Source: Hydractinia symbiolongicarpus
Taxonomy: Eukaryota > Cnidaria > Hydrozoa > Anthoathecata > Hydractiniidae
Assembly (NCBI RefSeq): GCF_029227915.1
Contig: NC_079887.1
Coordinates: 2,356,001-2,420,000, forward strand
DNA length: 64,000 nt
Direction: 5' to 3'
Shown here in pieces: positions 10,202 through 23,200 of the stretch; the first letter of the stretch is position 1, and each line of letters begins with the position of its first letter. Made by a program: the position numbers and the translations under genes. Under the pieces are notes generated by a model. It did no database searches. It was not told where the DNA came from and was given only the letters and a program-made list of their open reading frames with translations.

Positions 10202-12413
10202 CATGAGACTTGTAGTTTTTAAAAATGTTTTCATTTTTGATGAGACGCTGAATAAAAGAAGTTTAATCGCCGGCAAACGAAAACCCGCGACTTCCCGTAA
10301 ATCCCGGATTCGGCCCGTATAGTCAAAAGTATACAAAGAAAGTACCCAGGGAGTAAACTCATTTCCCGAACGATTTTTTAAATTATATTTTCACCACTAA
10401 AACGCATGAGACTTGTAGTTTTCAAAAATGTTTTCATTTTTGATGAGACGCTGAATGAAAGAAGTTTAATCGCCGGCAAACGAAAACCTGCGATTTCCCG
10501 TAAATCCCGGACTCTGCCCGTATAGTCAAAAGTATACAAAGAAAGTACCCAGGGAGTAAACTCATTTCCCGAACGATTTTTTAAATTATTTTTTCACCAC
10601 TAAAACGCATGAGACTTGTAGTTTTCAAAATTGTTTTCATTTTTGATGAGACGCTGAATAAAAGAAGTTTAATCGCCGGCAAACGAAAACCTGCGATTTC
10701 CCGTAAATCCCGGACTCGGCCCGTATAGTCAAAAGTATACAAAGAAAGTACCCAGAGTGTAAACTCATTTCCCGAACGTTTTTTTAAATTATTATTTCAC
10801 CACTAAGACCCATGAGACTTGTAGTTTTTAAAAATGTTTTCATTTTTGATGAGACGCTGAATAAAAGAAGTTTAATCGCCGGCAAACGAAAACCCGCGAC
10901 TTCCCGTAAATCCCGGATTCGGACCGTATTGTCAAAAGTATACAAAGAAAGTACCCAGGGAGTAAACTCATTTCCCGAACGATTTTTTAAATTATTTTTT
11001 CACCACTAAAGCCCATGAGACTTGTAGTTTTTAAAAATGTTTTCATTTTTGATGAGACGCTGAATAAAAGAAGTTTAAACGCCGGCAAAAGAAAACCCGC
11101 GACTTCCCGTAAATCCCGGACTCGGCCCGTATAGTTAAAAGTATACAAAGAAAGTACCCAGGGAGTAAACTCATTTCCCGAACGATTTTTTAAATTATTT
11201 TTTCACCACTAAAGCCCATGAGACTTGTAGTTTTTAAAAATGTTTTCATTTTTGATGAGACGCTGAATAAAAGAAGTTTAAACGCCGGCAAAAGAAAACC
11301 CGCGACTTCCCGTAAATCCCGGACTCGGCCCGTATAGTTAAAAGTATACAAAGAAAGTACCCAGGGAGTAAACTCATTTCCCGAACGATTTTTTAAAATA
11401 TTTTTTCACCACTAAAACGCATGAGACTTGTAGCTTTCAAAAGTGTTTTCATTTTTGATGAGACGCTGAATGAAAGAAGTTTAATCGCCGGCAAACGAAA
11501 ACCTGCGATTTCCCGTAAATCCCGGACTCGGCCTGTATAGTAATGAAAGTACCCGGGATGTAAACTCATTTCCCCAAACAATTTTTTAAATTATTATTTC
11601 ACCACTAAAGCCCATGAGACTTGTAGTTTTCAAAAATGTTTTCATTTTTGATGAGACGCTGAATAAAAGAAGTTTAATCGCCGGCAAACGAAAACCCGCC
11701 ATTTCCCGTAAACCCCGGACTCGGCCCGCATATTCAAAAGTATACAAAGAAAGTACCCAGGGAGTAAACTCATTTCCCGAACGATTTTTTAAATTATTTT
11801 TTTACCACTAAAACGCATGAGACTTGCAGTTTTCAAAAATGTTTTCATTTTTGATGAGACGCTGAATAAGAGAAGTTTAATCGCCGGCAAACGAAAACCT
11901 GCGATTTCCCGTAAATCCCGGACTCGGCCCGTATAGTCAAAAGTATACAAAGAAAGTACCCAGGGTGTAAACTCATTTCCCGAACGATTTTTTTAAATAT
12001 TTTTTCACCACTAAAACGCATGAGACTTGTAGTTTTCAAAAATGTTTTCATTTTTGATGAGACGCTGAATAAAAGAAGTTTAATCGCCGGCAAACGAAAA
12101 CCTGCGATTTCCCGTAAATCCCGGACTCGGCACGTATAGTAATGAAAGTACCCGGGATGTAAACTCATTTCCCGAACGATTTTTTAAGTTATTATTTCAC
12201 CACTAAAACCCATGAGACTTGTAGTTTTCAAAAATGTTTTCATTTTTGATGAGACGCTTAATGAAAGAGGTTTAATCGCCGGCAAACGAAATCCCGCGTT
12301 TTCCCGTAAATCCGGGGCTTGGCCCGTATAGTCGAATGTATACAAAGAAAGTACCCAGGGAGTAAACTCATTTCCCGAACGATTTTTTAAACTTTTTTTT
12401 CACCACTAAAACG
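10202..12413. repeat. Mixed monomers, with a 203 bp duplication at 11014-11419
   Basis: No single HOR is complete here. Monomers at 10202 and 10811 are of the GACTTCCCG, GATTCGG type, 10405 is of the GAATGAAAG, ACTCTGCC type, and 10608 is of the CAAAATTG, CAGAGTGT type. Those at 11014 and 11217 (AAACGCCGGCAAAAG, AGTTAAAAG) are almost identical neighbours. All these types later recur in ordered form at 18439-25152. The right part, 11613-12413, belongs to the segment shared with 6399-7605. Confidence 0.8.
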
Positions 12414-14827
12414 CATGAGACTTGTAGTTTTCAAAAATGTTTTCATTTTTGATGAGACGCTGAATAAAAGAAGTTTAATCGCCGGCAAACGAAAACCTGC
12501 AATTTCCCGTAAATCCCGGACTTGGCCCGTATAGTCAAAAGTATACAAAGAAAGTACCCAGGGTGTAAACTCATTTCCCGAACGATTTTTTAAATTATTA
12601 TTTCACCACTAAAGCCCATGAGACTTGTAGTTTTTAAAAATATTTTCATTTTTGATGAAACGCTGAATAAAAGAAGTTTAAACGCCGGCAAACGAAAACC
12701 CACGACTTCCCGTAAATCCCGGACTCAACCCGTATAGTCAAAAGTATACGAAGAAAGCACCCAGGGAGTAAACTCATTTTCCGAACGATTTTTTAAAATA
12801 TTTTTTCACCACTAAAACGCATGAGACTTGTAGTTTTCAAAAATGTTTTCATTTTTGATGAGACGCTGAATAAAAGAAGTTTAATCGCCGGCAAACGAAA
12901 ACCTGCGATTTCCCGTAAATCCCGGACTCGGCCCGTATAGTAATGAAAGTACCCGGGATGTAAACTCATTTCCCGAACGATTTTTTAAGTTATTATTTTA
13001 CCACTAAAACCCATGAGACTTGTAGTTTTCAAAAATGTTTTCATTTTTGATGAGACGCTGAATAAAAGAAGTTTAATCGCCGGCAAACGAAAACCTGCGA
13101 TTTCCCGTAAATCCCGGACTCGGCCCGTATAGTCAAAAGTATACAAAGAAAGTACCCAGGGTGTAAACTCATTTCCCGAACGATTTTTTAAATTATTATT
13201 TCACCACTAAAGCCCATGAGACTTGTAGTTTTTAAAAATGTTTTCATTTTTGATGAGACGCTGAATAAAAGAAGTTTAATAGCCGGCAAACGAAAACCCG
13301 CCATTTCCGGTAAACCCCGGACTCGGCCCGCATAGTCAAAAGTATACAAAGAAAGTACCCAGGGAGTAAACTCATTTCCCGAACGATTTTTTAAATTATT
13401 TTTTCACGACTAAAGCGCATGAGACTTGTAGTTTTCAAAATTGTTTTCATTTTTGATGAGACGCTGAATAAAAGAAGTTTAATCGCCGGCAAACGAAAAC
13501 CTGCGATTTCCCGTAAATCCCGGACTCGGCCCGTATAGTCAAAAGTATACAAAGAAAGTACCCAGAGTGTAAACTCATTTCCCGAACGTTTTTTTATATT
13601 ATTATTTCACCACTAAAGCCCATGAGACTTGTAGTTTTTAAAAATGTTTTCATTTTTGATGAGACGCTGAATAAAAGAAGTTTAATCGCCGGCAAACGAA
13701 AACCTGCAATTTCCCGTAAATCCCGGACTTGGCCCGTATAGTCAAAAGTATACAAAGAAAGTACCCAGGGTGTAAACTCATTTCCCGAACGATTTTTTAA
13801 ATTATTATTTCACCACTAAAGCCCATGAGACTTGTAGTTTTTAAAAATATTTTCATTTTTGATGAAACGCTGAATAAAAGAAGTTTAAACGCCGGCAAAC
13901 GAAAACCCACGACTTCCCGTAAATCCCGGACTCAACCCGTATAGTCAAAAGTATACGAAGAAAGCACCCAGGGAGTAAACTCATTTTCCGAACGATTTTT
14001 TAAAATATTTTTTCACCACTAAAACGCATGAGACTTGTAGTTTTCAAAAATGTTTTCATTTTTGATGAGACGCTGAATAAAAGAAGTTTAATCGCCGGCA
14101 AACGAAAACCTGCGATTTCCCGTAAATCCCGGACTCGGCCCGTATAGTAATGAAAGTACCCGGGATGTAAACTCATTTCCCGAACGATTTTTTAAGTTAT
14201 TATTTTACCACTAAAACCCATGAGACTTGTAGTTTTCAAAAATGTTTTCATTTTTGATGAGACGCTGAATAAAAGAAGTTTAATCGCCGGCAAACGAAAA
14301 CCTGCGATTTCCCGTAAATCCCGGACTCGGCCCGTATAGTCAAAAGTATACAAAGAAAGTACCCAGGGTGTAAACTCATTTCCCGAACGATTTTTTAAAT
14401 TATTATTTCACCACTAAAGCCCATGAGACTTGTAGTTTTTAAAAATGTTTTCATTTTTGATGAGACGCTGAATAAAAGAAGTTTAATAGCCGGCAAACGA
14501 AAACCCGCCATTTCCGGTAAACCCCGGACTCGGCCCGCATAGTCAAAAGTATACAAAGAAAGTACCCAGGGAGTAAACTCATTTCCCGAACGATTTTTTA
14601 AATTATTTTTTCACGACTAAAGCGCATGAGACTTGTAGTTTTCAAAATTGTTTTCATTTTTGATGAGACGCTGAATAAAAGAAGTTTAATCGCCGGCAAA
14701 CGAAAACCTGCGATTTCCCGTAAATCCCGGACTCGGCCCGTATAGTCAAAAGTATACAAAGAAAGTACCCAGAGTGTAAACTCATTTCCCGAACGTTTTT
14801 TTATATTATTATTTCACCACTAAAGCC
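12414..14827. repeat. 1207 bp hexamer, two tandem copies
   Basis: The copies are 12414-13620 and 13621-14827, each with six monomers (five long and one short). Marker order is CCTGCAATTTCCC with ACTTGG; GAAACGCTG with ACTCAACCCG and TACGAAGAAAGCACCC; short AGTAATG; gggtgt copy; TAATAGCCGG with CCATTTCCGG; and CAAAATTG with CAGAGTGT. The rare TAATAGCCGG occurs at about 13279 and 14486, which confirms the period. The first monomer differs at its start (GCATGAG with TTTTC against GCCCATGAG with TTTTT), which marks the exchange point. Confidence 0.93.
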
Positions 14828-16227
14828 CATGAGACTTGTAGTTTTTAAAAATGTTTTCATTTTTGATGAGACGCTGAATAAAAGAAGTTTAAACGCCGGC
14901 AAAAGAAAACCCGCGACTTCCCGTAAATCCCGGACTCGGCCCGTATAGTTAAAAGTATACAAAGAAAGTACCCAGGGAGTAAACTCATTTCCCGAACGAT
15001 TTTTTAAAATATTTTTTCACCACTAAAACGCATGAGACTTGTAGTTTTCAAAAATGTTTTCATTTTTGATGAGACGCTGAATGAAAGAAGTTTAATCGCC
15101 GGCAAACGAAAACCTGCGATTTCCCGTAAATCCCGGACTCGGCCCGTATAGTCAAAAGTATACAAAGAAAGTACCCAGAGTGTAAACTCATTTCCCGAAC
15201 GTTTTTTTAAATTATTATTTCAACACTAAAGCCCATGAGACTTGTAGTTTTTAAAAATGTTTTCATTTTTGATGAGACGCTGAATAAAAGAAGTTTAAAC
15301 GCCGGCAAAAGAAAACCCGCAACTTCCCGTAAATCCCGGACTCGGCCCGTGTAGTTAAAGGTATACAAAGAAAGTACCCAGGGAGTAAACTCATTTCCCG
15401 AACGATTTTTTAAAATATTTTTTCACCACTAAAACGCATGAGACTTGTAGTTTTCAAAAATGTTTTCATTTTTGATGAGACGCTGAATGAAAGAAGTTTA
15501 ATCGCCGGCAAACGAAAACCTGCGATTTCCCGTAAATCCCGGACTCGGCCCGTATAGTAATGAAAGTACCCGGGATGTAAACTCATTTCCCCAAACGATT
15601 TTTTAAATTATTATTTCACCACTAAAACCCATGAGACTTGTAGTTTTTAAAAATGTTTTCATTTTTGATGAGACGCTGAATAAAAGAAGTTTAATCGCCG
15701 GCAAACGAAAACCCGCGACTTCCCGTAAATCCCGGATTCGGCCCGTATAGTCAAAAGTATACAAAGAAAGTACCCAGGGAGTAAACTCATTTCCCGAACG
15801 ATTTTTTAAATTATTTTTTCACCACTAAAACGCATGAGACTTGTAGTTTTTAAAAATGTTTTCATTTTTGATGAGACGCTGAATAAAAGAAGTTTAAACG
15901 CCGGCAAAAGAAAACCCGCGACTTCCCGTAAATCCCGGACTCGGCCCGTATAGTAATGAAAGTACCCGGGATGTAAACTCATTTCCCGAACGATTTTTTA
16001 AGTTATTATTTCACCACTAAAACCCATGAGACTTGTAGTTTTCAAAAATGTTTTCATTTTTGATGAGACGCTTAATGAAAGAGGTTTAATCGCCGGCAAA
16101 CGAAATCCCGCGTTTTCCCGTAAATCCGGGGCTTGGCCCGTATAGTCGAATGTATACAAAGAAAGTACCCAGGGAGTAAACTCATTTCCCGAACGATTTT
16201 TTAAACTTTTTTTTCACCACTAAAACG
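14828..16227. repeat. Mixed monomers between hexamer copies
   Basis: Seven monomers run here. The AAACGCCGGCAAAAG type (14828, 15234, and the left part of 15833) alternates with GAATGAAAG copies (15031 and the 193 bp copy at 15437) and a GATTCGG copy (15630). The monomer at 15833 starts as the AAACG type but ends as a short AGTAATG copy, so it is a hybrid. 16025 is the CTTAATGAAAGAGG type that begins the next shared segment. Confidence 0.8.
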
Positions 16228-17434
16228 CATGAGACTTGTAGTTTTCAAAAATGTTTTCATTTTTGATGAGACGCTGAATAAAAGAAGTTTAATCGCCGGC
16301 AAACGAAAACCTGCAATTTCCCGTAAATCCCGGACTTGGCCCGTATAGTCAAAAGTATACAAAGAAAGTACCCAGGGTGTAAACTCATTTCCCGAACGAT
16401 TTTTTAAATTATTATTTCACCACTAAAGCCCATGAGACTTGTAGTTTTTAAAAATATTTTCATTTTTGATGAAACGCTGAATAAAAGAAGTTTAAACGCC
16501 GGCAAACGAAAACCCACGACTTCCCGTAAATCCCGGACTCAACCCGTATAGTCAAAAGTATACGAAGAAAGCACCCAGGGAGTAAACTCATTTTCCGAAC
16601 GATTTTTTAAAATATTTTTTCACCACTAAAACGCATGAGACTTGTAGTTTTCAAAAATGTTTTCATTTTTGATGAGACGCTGAATAAAAGAAGTTTAATC
16701 GCCGGCAAACGAAAACCTGCGATTTCCCGTAAATCCCGGACTCGGCCCGTATAGTAATGAAAGTACCCGGGATGTAAACTCATTTCCCGAACGATTTTTT
16801 AAGTTATTATTTTACCACTAAAACCCATGAGACTTGTAGTTTTCAAAAATGTTTTCATTTTTGATGAGACGCTGAATAAAAGAAGTTTAATCGCCGGCAA
16901 ACGAAAACCTGCGATTTCCCGTAAATCCCGGACTCGGCCCGTATAGTCAAAAGTATACAAAGAAAGTACCCAGGGTGTAAACTCATTTCCCGAACGATTT
17001 TTTAAATTATTATTTCACCACTAAAGCCCATGAGACTTGTAGTTTTTAAAAATGTTTTCATTTTTGATGAGACGCTGAATAAAAGAAGTTTAATCGCCGG
17101 CAAACGAAAACCCGCCATTTCCGGTAAACCCCGGACTCGGCCCGCATAGTCAAAAGTATACAAAGAAAGTACCCAGGGAGTAAACTCATTTCCCGAACGA
17201 TCTTTTAAATTATTTTTTCACGACTAAAGCGCATGAGACTTGTAGTTTTCAAAATTGTTTTCATTTTTGATGAGACGCTGAATAAAAGAAGTTTAATCGC
17301 CGGCAAACGAAAACCTGCGATTTCCCGTAAATCCCGGACTCGGCCCGTATAGTCAAAAGTATACAAAGAAAGTACCCAGAGTGTAAACTCATTTCCCGAA
17401 CGTTTTTTTAAACTATTATTTCACCACTAAAGCC
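16025..17434. repeat. Third hexamer copy with left flank, duplicate of 12211-13620
   Basis: Seven monomers match 12211-13620 at a constant offset of 3814, from the CTTAATGAAAGAGG monomer through the full 1207 bp hexamer (16228-17434). The TACGAAGAAAGCACCC marker is at 16561 against 12747. The copy is dispersed, not adjacent, so an exchange or transposed duplication carried a whole hexamer plus its neighbour. Confidence 0.9.
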
Positions 17435-18438
17435 CATGAGACTTGTAGTTTTTAAAAATGTTTTTATTTTTGATGAGACGCTGAATAAAAGAAGTTTAAA
17501 CACCGGCAAAAGAAAACCCGCGACTTCCCGTAAATCCCGGACTCGGCCCGTATAGTTAAAAGTATACAAAGAAAGTACCCAGGGAGTAAACTCATTTCCC
17601 GAACGATTTTTTAAAATATTTTTTCACCACTAAAACGCATGAGACTTGTAGTTTTCAAAAATGTTTTCATTTTTGATGAGACGCTGATTGAAAGAAGTTT
17701 AATCGCCGGCAAACGAAAACCTGCGATTTCCCGTAAATCCCGGACTCGGCCCGTATAGTAATGAAAGTTCCCGGGATGTAAACTAATTTCCCGAACGATT
17801 TTTTAAGTTATTATTTTACCACTAAAACCCATGAGACTTGTAGTTTTCAAAAATGTTTTCATTTTTGATGAGACGCTGAATAAAAGAAGTTTAATCGCCG
17901 GCAAACGAAGACCTGCGATTTCCCGTAAATCCCGGACTCGGCCCGTATAGTCAAAAGTATACAAAGAAAGTACCCAGGGTGTAAACTCATTTCCCGAACG
18001 ATTTTTTAAATTATTATTTCACCACTAAAGCCCATGAGACTTGTAGTTTTTAAAAATGCTTTCATTTTTGATGAGACGCTGAATAAAAGAAGTTTAATCG
18101 CCGGCAAACGAAAACCCGCCATTTCCGGTAAACCCCGGACTCGGCCCGCATAGTCAAAAGTATACAAAGAAAGTACCCAGGGAGTAAACTCATTTCCCGA
18201 ACGATTTTTTAAATTATTTATTCACGACTAAAGCGCATGAGACTTGTAGTTTTCAAAATTGTTTTCATTTTTGATGAGACGCTGAATAAAAGAAGTTTAA
18301 TCGCCGGCAAACGAAAACCTGCGATTTCCCGTAAATCCCGGACTCGGCCCGTATAGTCAAAAGTATACAAAGAAAGTACCCAGAGTGTAAACTCATTTCC
18401 CGAACGTTTTTTTAAATTATTATTTCACCACTAAAGCC
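17435..18438. repeat. Partial hexamer copy (four of six units)
   Basis: After an AAACACCGGCAAAAG monomer (17435), units at 17638 (short), 17830, 18033 and 18236 follow the hexamer order short, gggtgt, CCATTTCCGG, CAAAATTG with CAGAGTGT. The two units with GAAACGCTG and CCTGCAATTT are missing. It is more diverged than the tandem copies, for example AAAGTTCCCGGG at about 17766 and ATTTATTCACG at about 18217. Confidence 0.85.
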
Positions 18439-20245
18439 CATGAGACTTGTAGTTTTTAAAAATGTTTTCATTTTTGATGAGACGCTGAATAAAAGAAGTT
18501 TAAACGCCGGCAAAAGAAAACCCGCGACTTCCCGTAAATCCCGGACTCGGCCCGTATAGTTAAAAGTATACAAAGAAAGTACCCAGGGAGTAAACTCATT
18601 TCCCGAACGATTTTTTAAAATATTTTTTCACCACTAAAACGCATGAGACTTGTAGTTTTCAAAAATGTTTTCATTTTTGATGAGACGCTGAATGAAAGAA
18701 GTTTAATCGCCGGCAAACGAAAACCTGCGATTTCCCGTAAATCCCGGACTCGGCCCGTATAGTAATGAAAGTACCCGGGATGTAAACTCATTTCCCCAAA
18801 CGATTTTTTAAATTATTATTTCACCACTAAAACCCATGAGACTTGTAGTTTTTAAAAATGTTTTCATTTTTGATGAGACGCTGAATAAAAGAAGTTTAAT
18901 CGCCGGCAAACGAAAACCCGCGACTTCCCGTAAATCACGGATTCGGCCCGTATAGTCAAAAGTATACAAAGAAAGTACCCAGGGAGTAAACTCATTTCCC
19001 GAACGATTTTTTAAATTATATTTTCACCACTAAAATGCATGAGACTTGTAGTTTTCAAAAATGTTTTCATTTTTGATGAGACGCTGAATGAAAGAAGTTT
19101 AATCGCCGGCAAACGAAAACCTGCGATTTCCCGTAAATCCCGGACTCTGCCCGTATAGTCAAAAGTATACAAAGAAAGTACCCAGGCAGTAAACTCATTT
19201 CCCGAACGATTTTTTAAATTATTTTTTCACGACTAAAACGCATGAGACTTGTAGTTTTCAAAATTGTTTTCATTTTTGATGAGACGCTGAATAAAAGAAG
19301 TTTAATCGCCGGCAAACGAAAACCTGCGATTTCCCGTAAATCCCGGACTCGGCCCGTATAGTCAAAAGTATACAAAGAAAGTACCCAGAGTGTAAACTCA
19401 TTTCCCGAACGTTTTTTTAAATTATTATTTCACCACTAAAGCCCATGAGACTTGTAGTTTTTAAAAATGTTTTCATTTTTGATGAGACGCTGAATAAAAG
19501 AAGTTTAAACGCCGGCAAAAGAAAACCCAAGACTTCCCGTAAATCCCGGACTCGGCCCGTATAGTTAAAAGTATACAAAGAAAGTACCCAGGGAGTAAAC
19601 TCATTTCCCGAACGATTTTTTAAAATATTTTTTCACCACTAAAACGCATGAGACTTGTAGTTTTCAAAAATGTTTTCATTTTTGATGAGACGCTGAATGA
19701 AAGAAGTTTAATCGCCGGCAAACGAAAACCTGCGATTTCCCGTAAATCCCGGACTCGGCCCGTATAGTAATGAAAGTACCCGGGATGTAAACTCATTTCC
19801 CCAAACGATTTTTTAAATTATTCTTTCACCACTAAAACCCATGAGACTTGTAGTTTTTAAAAATGTTTTCATTTTTGATGAGACGCTGAATAAAAGAAGT
19901 TTAATCGCCGGCAAACGAAAACCCGCGACTTCCCGTAAATCCCGGATTCGGCCCGTATAGTCAAAAGTATACAAAGAAAGTATCCAGGGAGTAAACTCAT
20001 TTCCCGAACGATTTTTTAAATTATATTTTCACCACTAAAACGAATGAGACTTGTAGTTTTCAAAAATGTTTTCATTTTTGATGAGACGCTGAATGAAAGA
20101 AGTTTAATCGCCGGCAAACGAAAACCTGCGATTTCCCGTAAATCCCGGACTCTGCCCGTATAGTCAAAAGTATACAAAGAAAGTACCCAGGGTGTAAACT
20201 CATTTCCCGAACGATTTTTTAAATTATTATTTCACCACTAAAGCC
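18439..20245. repeat. ~1005 bp pentamer, 1.8 tandem copies
   Basis: The first copy is 18439-19443 (203, 193, 203, 203, 203 bp) and the second is 19444-20245, with four of five units. Marker order is AAACGCCGGCAAAAG with AGTTAAAAG; 193 bp short copy with TTTCCCCAAACG; GACTTCCCG with GATTCGG; GAATGAAAG with ACTCTGCC; and CAAAATTG with CAGAGTGT. The second copy runs into the 2609 bp duplication. Confidence 0.9.
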
Positions 20246-23200
20246 CATGAGACTTGTAGTTTTCAAAAATGTTTTCATTTTTGATGAGACGCTGAATAAA
20301 AGAAGTTTAATCGCCGGCAAACGAAAACCTGCGATTTCCCGTAAATCCCGGACTCGGCCCGTATAGTAATGAAAGTACCCGGGATGTAAACTCATTTCCC
20401 GAACGATTTCTTAAGTTATTATTTCACCACTAAAACCCATGAGACTTGTAGTTTTCAAAATAGTTTTCATTTTTGATGAGACGCTGAATAAAAGAAGTTT
20501 AATTGGCGGCAAACGAAAACCTGCGATTTCCCGTAAATCCCGGACTCGGCCCGTATAGTCAAAAGTATACAAAGAAAGTACCCAGGGTGTAAACTCATTT
20601 CCCGAACGATTTTTTAAATTATTATTTCCCCACTAAAGCCCATGAGACTTGTAGTTTTTAAAAATGTTTTCATTTTTGATGAGACGCTGAATAAAAGAAG
20701 TTTAATCGCCGGCAAACGAAAACCTGCGATTTCCCGTAAATCCCGGACTCGGCCCGTATAGTAATGAAAGTACCCGGGATGTAAACTCATTTCCCCAAAC
20801 GATTTTTTAAATTATTATTTCACCACTAAAACCCATGAGACTTGTAGTTTTTAAAAATGTTTTCATTTTTGATGAGACGCTGAATAAAAGAAGTTTAATC
20901 GCCGGCAAACGAAAACCCGCGACTTCCCGTAAATCCCGGATTAGGCCCGTATAGTCAAAAGTATACAAAGAAAGTACCCAGGGAGTAAACTCATTTCCCG
21001 AACGATTTTTTAAATTATATTTTCACCACTAAAACGCATGAGACTTGTAGTTTTCAAAAATGTTTTCATTTTTGATGAGACGCTGAATGAAAGAAGTTTA
21101 ATCGCCGGCAAACGAAAACCTGCGATTTCCCGTAAATCCCGGACTCTGCCCGTATAGTCAAAAGTATACAAAGAAAGTACCCAGGGAGTAAACTCATTTC
21201 CCGAACGATTTTTTAAATTATTTTTTCACGACTAAAACGCATGAGACTTGTAGTTTTCAAAATTGTTTTCATTTTTGATGAGACGCTGAATAAAAGAAGT
21301 TTAATCGCCGGCAAACGAAAACCTGCGATTTCCCGTAAATCCCGGACTCGGCCCGTATAGTCAAAAGTATACAAAGAAAGTACCCAGAGTGTAAACTCAT
21401 TTCCCGAACGTTTTTTTAAATTATTATTTCACCACTAAAGCCCATGAGACTTGTAGTTTTTAAAAATGTTTTCATTTTTGATGAGACGCTAAATAAAAGA
21501 AGTTTAAACGCCGGCAAAAGAAAACCCGCGACTTCCCGTAAATCCCGGACTCGGCCCGTATAGTTAAAAGTATACAAAGAAAGTACCCAGGGAGTAAACT
21601 CATTTCCCGAACGATTTTTTAAAATATTTTTTCACCACTAAAACGCATGAGACTTGTAGTTTTCAAAAATGTTTTCATTTTTGATGAGACGCTGAATGAA
21701 AGAAGTTTAACTCTCCGGCAAACGAAAACCTGCGATTTCCCGTAAATCCCGGACTCGGCCCGTATAGTAATGAAAGTACCCGGGATGTAAACTCATTTCC
21801 CCAAACGATTTTTTAAATTATTATTTCACCACTAAAACCCATGAGACTTGTAGTTTTTAAAAATGTTTTCATTTTTGATGAGACGCTGAATAAAAGAAGT
21901 TTAATCGCCGGCAAACGAAAACCCGCGACTTCCCGTAAATCCCGGATTCGGCCCGTATAGTCAAAAGTATACAAAGAAAGTACCCAGGGAGTAAACTCAT
22001 TTCCCGAACGATTTTTTAAATTATATTTTCACCACTAAAACGCATGAGACTTGTAGTTTTCAAAAATGTTTTCATTTTTGATGAGACGCTGAATGAAAGA
22101 AGTTTAATCGCCGGCAAACGAAAACCCGCGACTTCCCGTAAATCCCGGATTCGGCCCGTATAGTCAAAAGTATACAAAGAAAGTACCCAGGGAGTAAACT
22201 CATTTCCCGAACGATTTTTTAAATTATTATTTCACCACTAAAACCCATGAGACTTGTAGTTTTTAAAAATGTTTTCATTTTTGATGAGACGCTGAATAAA
22301 AGAAGTTTAATCGCCGGCAAACGAAAACCCGCGAATTCCCGTAAATCCCGGATTCGGCCCGTATAGTCAAAAGTATACAAAGAAAGTACCCAGGGAGTAA
22401 ACTCATTTCCCGAACGATTTTTTAAATTATATTTTCACCACTAAAACGCATGAGACTTGTAGTTTTCAAAAATGTTTTCATTTTTGATGAGACGCTGAAT
22501 AAAAGAAGTTTAATCGCGGGCAAACGAAAACCTGCGATTTCCAGTAAATCCCGGATTCGGCCCGTATAGTCAAAAGTATACAAAGAAAGTATCCAGGGAG
22601 TAAACTCATTTCCCGAACGATTTTTTAAATTATATTTTCACCACTAAAACGAATGAGACTTGTAGTTTTCAAAAATGTTTTCATTTTTGATGAGACGCTG
22701 AATGAAAGAAGTTTAATCGCCGGCAAACGAAAACCTGCGATTTCCCGTAAATCCCGGACTCTGCCCGTATAGTCAAAAGTATACAAAGAAAGTACCCAGG
22801 GTGTAAACTCATTTCCCGAACGATTTTTTAAATTATTATTTCACCACTAAAGCCCATGAGACTTGTAGTTTTCAAAAATGTTTTCATTTTTGATGAGACG
22901 CTGAATAAAAGAAGTTTAATCGCCGGCAAACGAAAACCTGCGATTTCCCGTAAATCCCGGACTCGGCCCGTATAGTAATGAAAGTACCCGGGATGTAAAC
23001 TCATTTCCCGAACGATTTCTTAAGTTATTATTTCACCACTAAAACCCATGAGACTTGTAGTTTTCAAAATAGTTTTCATTTTTGATGAGACGCTGAATAA
23101 AAGAAGTTTAATCGCCGGCAAACGAAAACCTGCGATTTCCCGTAAATCCCGGACTCGGCCCGTATAGTCAAAAGTATACAAAGAAAGTACCCAGGGTGTA

